Shown: piece by piece, positions 31,440 through 41,200 of the stretch
Numbering within the stretch: the first letter of the stretch is position 1
Layout of the letters: the number at the start of each line of letters is the position of its first letter
From: Ahaetulla prasina
Lineage: Eukaryota; Chordata; Lepidosauria; Squamata; Colubridae
Length of the DNA: 64,000 nt
Assembly: GCF_028640845.1 (NCBI RefSeq)
Contig: NC_080539.1
Span: 179,813,459 to 179,877,458, forward strand
Direction of reading: 5' to 3'
Program-made: the position numbers and the translations under genes
The notes under the pieces: generated by a model
Told to the model about the DNA's origin: nothing
Database searches by the model: none
The model's input: the letters and a program-made list of their open reading frames with translations, nothing else

Positions 31440-34400
31440 TTAGTTTGTCAAACATGTACAAGATAGCAGGTATGAATATGAACATGGACATGAACGAAGG
31501 AAATGAATATCAATAAATGGGGACAGTAGGACAGGGATGGTAGGCACGCTGGTGCGCTTTTGCATCCCCCCCTTTACAGACCTCTTAGGAATGGGGTGAG
31601 ATCCACAGTAGACAGCTTAAGGTTGAAGCTGTGAGGGTTTGAGGATGTAACAATGGAGTTGGGTAGAGCATTCCAGGCGTTGACCACTCTGTTGCTAAAG
31701 TCATATTTTCTGCAATTGAGTTTGGAGCGGTTTACTTTGAGTTTGCATCGATTGTTTGCCTGTGAGGTTGAAGCTGAAGAAGTCATTGACAGGTAAGATC
31801 TTGTAGCAAACAATTTTGTGTACTATGCTTAGATCAGACCACAGGTGACGCAGTTCCAGATTGTCCAAGCCCAAAATTTCAAGCCTGGTGGTATAAGGGA
31901 TTCTATTGAGAACAGAGGAATGGAGTACTCTTTTTGTGAAATACCTCTGGACCCGCTCAATAGTGTTGTCTGATATACAGTGTGGATTCCAGGCAGACGA
32001 GCTGTATTCAAGAATTGGCCTGGCAAAAGTTTTGTATGCCCTAGTCAGCAATACAATGTTACCGGAGAAGAAGCTTCACAAAATTAGGTTAACAATTATT
32101 AATGCCTTTTTGGCAATGCTGTTACAGTGAGCTCTGAGGCTTATATTGTTTGAGATGAATACTCCTAGGTCCTTGACAGAATGAGGGTTGTCTACAAGGT
32201 CATTTCTGCCCAACTTGTATTTGGTGTTCTGATTTTTATTGCCAATGTGTAGGACAGAGCATTTTTTAGTTGAGATTTGGAGTTGCCAAATGCGCGACCA
32301 TTCTGACTCATGGTCAAAGTCCCTTTGTAGGGCTTTGTACACTTTGTATAATTGAAGTTTATACTATTCCTTGGTGAACGGGAGCTTGCTTTGCATGGCA
32401 GTTCCCAGTGGATTGGTGAAAAAGACAATGGAAATTTTCTGGGAGTCATAGAGTTGTCTCATTGGGATTCAATTCTAAAAGAAGATACGTTGCAAGTTAA
32501 AGAGTCACAAGAAAAGGGAGAATGACTTCAAGTACATTATCTCAGTGCCAATTCCCAAAACAAGTTAATTGCTGAATGTTCCTCACTTGTAAAGCAACAC
32601 ATGTTGGAGGACAGGAAAACTGCAAAGTATTTTGCTGTCATTTGATTCCATGCCAGATTCATCCCATGTTGGGATGAATTCCTGCCACTGTTGCCTCTGC
32701 AGAGCGCTCATTCAGCAAACTAAAGCTGATAAAAAATTATCTAAGATTGACTATGTCACAGGGGCAACTGGTAGATTTGGCAAGACTCAGTATTGAGTCT
32801 GATCTTGCAAAAAAAAATTGATTTTGATGATGTGATTCACAATTTTGCCAGGAAACAAGCTAGGAAAGCACCTTTGTTAAGCAGAATATAAATGCCATTA
32901 TATCTCAACTATAACTGTTAATGAGCTTGTAATCAATCTAGTATTACATTCAATGCTTATGTATATTGTTTCATTATTGTTTATATACTAAACAATATTG
33001 TTTAGTATTATTGTTATTGTGTATTATTGTTTTTATTATCTTTTACAGAAGTACCTGTCCTCTTTTTAATATATTTGCAAGTAAGTTTGAATGTAATTAA
33101 TAAACGTACAATTATGACATTATTGATTTATGTGTCCATGTGTAGGTGAGGGGGCCCATATTAGTCTTGTTCCAGCACTTAATAATCCTCTTGGTGGCCA
33201 TGCACACAAGATGCTTTCAAACAATTAAAAAAAAGCATGATTTTATGCTTATATCTGTGAAACATGATTTGCATCTGATGTCTGTTACTTTGCATAAAGG
33301 GGTTTTCATGGTGATCTTCTCTTTTTTCCTCCTTGTGTTCAATTCTAGTTGTCAAAAGTATATGGCCCAGTCTTCAGGATTCAACTGGGATTCCAGAAAA
33401 TAGTGGTATTGGCTGGATACAAAACAGTGAAGGAAGCTCTTGTGAATCACGCTGATGCATTTGCAGAGAGGCCAAATATCCAGCTTTCTGATGAAATAAA
33501 TGAAGGCTTTGGTAAGCTTTTCTTAGTCTATGTATCAGGCAGTATACCTTGTCAATATCTGTCCAGAGCTGTGGAAAATAAAAAAAGTTAGTATGGAGAT
33601 GGCATAGGAGGTTTGTGTTGGAGAACATAGGAGACAAGATAGAAACTAAGAGCCTGACTGCCCTAAGATAAACTGAAAAGGAGAAAAAGAGAATTGAAGT
33701 CAATTCTGCAAAGCTTTAACCTATACTTTTCCTGATTTTTTCCAACCGCCCTTGTGTTGTGGCCCGCCAGCTGGTAGCAGACTCGGATGATGAGGAGGTT
33801 GGGGAGGAACATGGGCCAGTTCTGGAGTCTGGGGACGGCTCTGATGGATGCTCTGCATCAGAAGCAGAGGTAGAGCCAGGGCCGTCTGAGATTTCCCAGC
33901 CACCGGAGAGGCAGCTGCCTTCAGAGGCGGAGAGAAGTGGGGAGGAAGAACAGCTGGGGCTTGTTCCAGATGCGCGTATACACAGAGCTGTTAGGAGAGG
34001 AGAACAACTGTGGACAAGGAATCAACTCAGGAAGAAAGGCACACGTGGATGCTGAATGGTCCCTCCTTGGTTGGGGAATAAATAGAAGGAAAGAGAAGGG
34101 GTGGTTGCAGGAGACAACTGTTCAGATTTCGGAATATTTGCTCATTGTGGTTCGTGCCTCAGAGACTGCTTGCCAGAACATAATTTAAAGCTTTGCAGCT
34201 GGAAGCTCCCAGCCTGGCAATTATCTCAAGGAACTGATAAGGTCTGTTATGGCAGTTAACTCTTTGAAGGATTATTGCCTGGACTTTTCAGTGTGTGAAT
34301 GCCATTAATTCACAGGAGCTAAATAAAGAGGGATTTTTCTGGACAAGGAGTCTGTTTCTTATTTCTCCTAAGGATGGGTCAGAACACCTTGGACAATTTG

Positions 34401-37400
34401 GTTTCCACACTGGATGGTTGGAAAAACAGTCCCTTTGTAAATAAGGGACTGTTTGTAATTTTCTGAGTTACAGAAAAGCTTTACGTGAAACTTCATATGC
34501 ATTTCCCACACTATCTTTCTGACTCTGAACTATGCAAAAACAACTCCCATAAACATTCTCTTCATTATAAGGGCAGAAATTTTCAGTAGCGCAAATATGT
34601 CTTTCAGTTTTGTACTTTCTCTTTAGGTATCCTTTTTTCTCATGGGGAGAATTGGAAAATGATGCGCCGCTTTATCTTATCTGCACTACGGGACTATGGA
34701 ATGGGCAAGAGGACTATAGAGGATAAAATAATTGAAGAGTGCAGGGTCCTGATAAAGGCATTTGAGTCTTATGAAGGTGAGTTGATGTTTCCTTCTGATG
34801 ATTCACCTGCAGCTAGACATTCAGAGATTTATTGCAGAAAAGTTAACAGTCTGCCTCTAGAGCTACAGTACCAATGAAGTTCCTCAAATCCTATTTAATA
34901 TTCCTTTGCCCAATATCTCCATGTTCTCCAGCTCTGGCTATCAGTTTCTTAGAGAAATGTACTGTGCCTAAGGTGGGAAAACTTTGGCATTGAAGAGTCT
35001 TTTAAAGCTGATGTTCTTTCATAGCTGAACATTAATTTTAATAACTTTGTTTAATTTTAATATTTGCTATATAGGACAACCCTTTGAGAATACAGCAATT
35101 ATGAATTCTGCTGTTGGCAATATCATAGTGTCCATTATACTCGGCAAGCGATATCAGTATGAAGACCCCACATTTCAAAGACTAATAAAGTTAGTTAATG
35201 AAAATGTCCGGCTTGCAGGAACCCCTCCTATCTTGGTAAATTATTTTTCAATTTTAAAAGGAGTTCTTTGTATGTTCACTATGTTATTTTTAATGTAGTA
35301 TGGGATTTATAATAAATATTCCATGTGTTTTAAGGGGCACTATGACAGAAAAAGCCCTGATGTCTTATATACTATATGCAACTATTTCCCCCTATGAAAT
35401 ACGAATAAAAGGTAAGATAAAGGTTTATCTCGTACATATGTGCTAGTCATTCCTGACTCTAGGGGGCAGTGCTCATCTCCATTTCAAAACCGAAGAGCCA
35501 GCGCTGTCCGAAGACGTCTCCATGGTCATGTGGCCTGCATGACTAAACGCCAAAGGCACACGGAACGCTGTTACCTTCCCACCAAAGGTGGTCCCTATTT
35601 TTTCTATATGCATTTTTACATGCTTGCAAAACTGCTAGGTTGGCAGAAGCTGGGACAAGTAACGGGAGCTCACCCTGTTACACAGCAGCACTAGGAATTT
35701 GAACCACTGAACTGCCGACCTTTCAATCAACAAGCTCAGTGTCTTAGCCACTAAGCCACCGCATCCCCTATGAAATGTGAATCATTTTAGTAAAAATGCC
35801 TATATGGTCCACATGAAAATTATTCAGGTTTCTTCATGACTCTTTTTATCCTTTTTGTATTTTTCAGTTCTATAACATGTTCCCCCTGTTTGGCTTTCTT
35901 TTTGGTGCTCGTAACATACTTCTGAATAACAAAAAGGAATTGTTTGGTTTCATAAAGACCACTTTCATAGAACACCTCAAAGCTCTGGATGAAAATGACC
36001 AGAGGAGCTTTATTGATTCATTTCTTGTCCGACAGGCAGAGGTAAGGAAGTGTTTTATGCCAGGAATTCCAAGGGGTGGTGGTGGTCCTTGGTACTCTCT
36101 GAGCTTGGTTGTTTTCTTGCAGATTTTTCATCACTAAACTTGATAACTAGATAATTAGCACTGATTATGTTACCTAGTTTGGATAATGAAACTTCTGCAA
36201 GGAAAACAACCAATCTCAAAGAGCACCAAGGACCCCTCAATTGAAGCTACAGATATTCTTCTTTATTGTTAATTCCAAATGTATTTTTCATATCATATTT
36301 ATAACTTTAAAGCAGGAAATAAAAACTCATTTTTAACTGACAATTGAAACTTCTAAACTGAACAAGGGACTTTCCTGAAAAAATGTCCCAAATAGTACAT
36401 TTTGAGGGTTATATTAAAGTGCTACATGTAGTATAAATCATCATATTAGACCTCTCAGCGGCTTTCGATACCATCGACCATGGTATCTTGCTGCGCCGGT
36501 TGGGGGGATTGGGAGTGGGAGGCACCGTTTATCGGTGGTTCTCCTCCTATCTCTCCGACGATGCATGACAGTGTTGACAGGGGCAGAGGTCGGCCCGAGG
36601 CGCCTCACTTGTGGGGTGCCGCGGGGTCGATTCTCGCCCTTCTGTTCAACATCTATATGAAGCCGCTGGGTGAGATCATCAGTGGCTTGTGTGAGGTACC
36701 AGCTGTACGCTGATGACACCCAGCTGTACTTTTCCACGGGCCACCCCAATGAAGCTATCGAAGTGCTGTCCCGGTGTTTGGAGGCCGTCTGGTCTGGATG
36801 GGGAGAAACAGGCTCAAGCTCAATCCCTCCAAGACTGAGTGGCTGTGGATGCGGCATCCCGGTACAGTCAGCTGAGTCCTCGGCTGACTGTTGGGGCGAG
36901 TCATTGGCCCGATGGAGAGGTGCGCAATCTGGGCGTTCTCCTGGATGAGCGGCTGTCTTTTGAAGACCATTTGTGGCCGTCTCCAGGAGAGCTTTTCACC
37001 AGGTTCGCCTGGTGCGCCAGTTGTGCCCCTTTCTAGACCGGGATGCCTTATGCACGGTCACTCACGCCCTCGTGACGTCTCGCCTGGATTACTGCAATGC
37101 TCTCTACATGGGGCTCCCCTTGAGGGGCATCCGGAGGCTTCAGTTGCGGGTGATAGAGGGAGCCCCTCGGGGCTCCCGTGTTACACCTATCCTGCGCAGA
37201 CTGCACTGGCTACCTGTGGCCTTCCGGGTGCGCTTCAAGGTGTTGGTGACAATCTTTAAAGCGCTCCATGGCATAGGGCCGGGCTATTTACGGGACCGCC
37301 TACTGCTTCCAAATACCTCTCACCGACCCGTGCGCTCCCACAGAGAGGGACTCCTCAGGGTGCCGTCAGCTAGGCAGTGCCGTCTGGCGACACCCAGGGG

Positions 37401-38149
37401 AAGGGCCTTCTCTGTGGGGCTCACCTCTGGAACGAACTCCCCAGGACTTCGTCAACTTCCGGACCTCCAGACCTTTGTGAGCTTAAACGCACTTATTCAT
37501 CTGCGCGGGACTGGATTAGATTTTAAAGTTATTGGTTTTAAGGGGTTTTTTATTATTTATATTGTTTTTAAATTAGGCAATAGAATAAGTTTTTTAATTG
37601 TTGTTTTTTAATTTGTATTTATATGTATTTTAACTGCCTGTGAACCGCCCTGAGTCCTTAGGGAGATAGGGCGGTATATAAATTTGAAAAAGAAATAAAT
37701 AAATAAATAAATAAATAAATCTGTTGCAAAACATTTGTTTAAAGTATTAATTTCCTCAATTTAAATGAAGCCCATCTAAACAAATCTGTTGTCTGCTGCT
37801 GTTGCTCCTCTTCCTCTTCCTCCTCCTCCTCCTAATAATACATGATTGTGGATGAAACATATGACAGTGATACCCATTGTCATGGGGGAACTTGGTGCCA
37901 TGTCCAAGAATTTTACAAAGTACATCAAGAAATTGCAGCTTCCTGCAATAGCACCAGTGGAACTGCAAAAGACTGTGCTATTCACTATATATGACATGTA
38001 TATACATGAAATGTATATAACAATATACATTTTAAGAAGATACTTGGTTGATACTTAGGATGCTGGCAGCAACCTGTATCAGCCATCAGAGCCAGTCAAT
38101 GGTATTTGTGATATATTTTTAAAGGTTCAGTTGAATATTTCATTTTTAA

Positions 38150-38209
<60 letters not shown>

Positions 38210-41200
38210 TATTTAAATTTGGCACAATCATCTGAATTGTGCTGTCTGTTGCTATATCGTGACTGAGATACAATGAAAATGAGATCTGTTTTAAAAATAA
38301 TTACCTCCCAAATCATGTCTTTTTTTCAAGACATCTTTAGGAAAGCAACAAGTAGTTGTAAAGGTCTTACTTAATGAAAGCCCTGTTTAGGCACAGATAC
38401 AATGCCAGGCAATTATGAAATAATGATTTCTGATCATGTAGGAACTCAATTGGTGTGGGGGGGATATCTTTTGAAAACATTGCTGAACATTTGGCTTGTT
38501 TTTCATGTTTGACGCAGAGATTCTCCCCACTCCCAATGCTTATCAGAGATATGTTCCCTCTCTGGGAGTATTTCATTTATTTAGTTACTGAGTTTCTGAG
38601 ACTTCAAAGCATAGGGAAAGGAAAGAAGGAGATATCTTCCTTGGCCTCTCTGATGAAACATGCTTTCTTTAGTCATTTCTCAGATGTCAGCATCAGTAAT
38701 TATTCTGTCAATTGACTGGAAGAGTTTCCATCTTAGAACCTTGCCATTCTAATATGTCCAGTTCTTAGGAATGAAGTGGATGCTGGTTGCTTGTCCTCTT
38801 TGCTTATTTATTTTTAGATAACTGGATTGAAAGCAAAAACTCACTGATTTACCTTTGTAAACTAGTCTTGGGATTTTCAGGAAAAAGAAGGAAGAAAATG
38901 AAGATTCCTCCTTAGGGATTGTACTAGAAGACCTTTAAGGTCCTTTCCAACCCTATGATTTTATGAAAATATGAATTTATAGAAGACTTTTTATAGAATT
39001 TCATGCTCATTATTTCCATTTCTATGAATGTCTTAATCGCAAATTATAGGGAGCTCAGTACTGTATGGTGCTTAGAACCACAATTCCCACAATCCCTTTT
39101 ATTGATTTAGAAAGCTGGAGACTAAAATCCAAATTCTGGGAGATGCTTCTATTGTTCAGTGTTCTCCAACTTTCTGCTACTTAGTTGATGTGAATATACT
39201 GAATATGCTTAGATAGTCTATTTATATATTGCAGGAGAAGAAAAACAAAGCAGAAAGGTATTTTCATAATGAAAACCTAACTGCTGTTGTGAATAACCTA
39301 TTTGCTGCTGGGATGGAGACGACTTCAACCACATTGCGCTGGGCAATACTACTAATGATGAAATATCCTGACATTCAGAGTAAGCACTTTTTATTTGGTT
39401 GGATTTCAATATTCAAATATTTTGTTAAATTAAAATTAGTTACACTACAATTAAGTATAATGCAACAAAACATGTGATCTAAAAAAGTAAAATTTCATGG
39501 CTAACCATTTGTTGTCAAACAAGGAGTAATGTGTTGAACGGTGTGGAATTTGTTCCCCCAGTTCCTTTGTTGTCTATGGACATCCTTTGTTACCTGCAAC
39601 ATTCATTTAGCTAGGCCATTGAGAGAGAACCTCTGACAATGCATGTCAAAGGTGATATGCCATGGGGTTTTGGGTGTCATACCAACGTTTACTGACACCT
39701 GCAAAGTATTCTTGAAAGCATGCTCCATTCTTACAGAAGTGTTCGAGGCTGTGGAGACATGTGAGAATAAGGACCTGCTCTAGCACAGCCTCCAGAGCCT
39801 CTGAAATCAGGTGAGAACAGGGCATGCTTTTGCATGATTTGGGGAGTTTGTAGAAGAGCTACTTCAAGAATAAAGGATTAAGGATTCATGGAACTCAAGC
39901 TGCCCTGGGTAGGCCACAGAAGCCTGTCAACGGGGGGGTGGGGGGGAACACCACCATATGAAGGTAAATGCCACACAGCAAATCCTGAGGTGCTAGGCCA
40001 CAAGGACAATTGTGCCATTCCCCAATCCCCATGCTTAGAGAACAGCATGAGGTGGCCTGTTCGAGTATCAACATCATTGTATTTCCATAAGATACTCATA
40101 CCAGCAAAAATAAATTTTGCCCAACACTTGAAGAAAGAATTGTTTCTAGAAAGAAACAATTCTGACAATATCTGACTAGGAATTTAAATTTGGAGAATAT
40201 GCAGCAACGGCAAAATTAACAGCATTTTAACAAAATTCAAGCAAAAATGTTTCCCTTATATAGAATATATTATGCAGCATGGCCATTTTTTTAAAAAAAA
40301 ATCTTGGATGATGGCATCACATTTTTTAGAACTTTTCATGATACTTATCTTTCACAGTCAAATGATCCAAGGTACAAAATACAAAATTAAAACATTAACA
40401 AACATCTTATAGTTGTTTTATTTTCCTAGATAAGGTCTATGAAGAAATTTCAAAAATCATTGGGTCTGCTCAGCCAAGGATTGAACATCGAGCAAAGATG
40501 CCTTATACTGATGCAGTTATCCATGAAGCTCAAAGATTTGCTGATATTATTCCAGCAAATTTACCGCGAGCAACTACAGTGGATATAACTTTCAAAGGCT
40601 TTTTCATTCCAAAGGTGATTAATCTCATATAAGTGCTTTGTTCATTCAGTGATGGTTAGTGTATATCAGCGGTGAAATCCAGCAGGTTCTGACAGGATCT
40701 GGAGAATTGGCAGCGGAAATTTTGAGTAGTTCGGAGAACCAGCAAATACCACCCTTGACTGGCCCTAGAGCGGGATGGGAATAGCGATTTTGCAATATCC
40801 TTCTCCCAGGAGTGGGGATGGAATGGGGATTTTATTTATTTATTTATTTATTTATCAAACTTCTATACCGCCCTTCTCCCGAAGGACTCAGGGCGGTGTA
40901 CAGCCTTCATTTAAAACAATTAATATACATATTAAAATAACCATTAAAAAGCTTATTCAATAAAAGGCCAAATTAAAACCGTCGCTTGACCATAAAAATA
41001 CCCAATAAAATTACCATTAAAAGTTTAAAATTTAAATTTAGAATTTAAAAAGTCAGGCCAGTCCTGCTTGTATAAATAAATAAGTTTTCAGTTCCCGGCG
41101 GAAGGTCCGAAGGTCAGGCAATTGGCGTAAACCGGGGGGAAGTTCGTTCCAGAGAGTAGGTGCTCCCACAGAGAAGGACCTTCCCCTGGGGGCCGCCAGC

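Larger units (their letters stand above)
30046..33200 (+). mobile_element. Autonomous-type hAT transposon relic (about 3.1 kb), LINE-interrupted
   Basis: A block in gene B intron 1 with no counterpart in gene A, where GTGTAGCACACAAGATGC is continuous (about 5958-5975). The left edge is near CAGGCCTGAGGAGAGG (30054) and both ends carry a GGGCCCAT motif. It contains a decayed hAT transposase gene plus two LINE fragments. The 8-bp duplication and exact ends are not clear. Confidence 0.65.

Noticed and set aside
33759..34055. A 98-residue acidic frame in gene B intron 2
   Set aside because: It is fully inside a solo LTR; reported as an LTR trait, not as a host gene.
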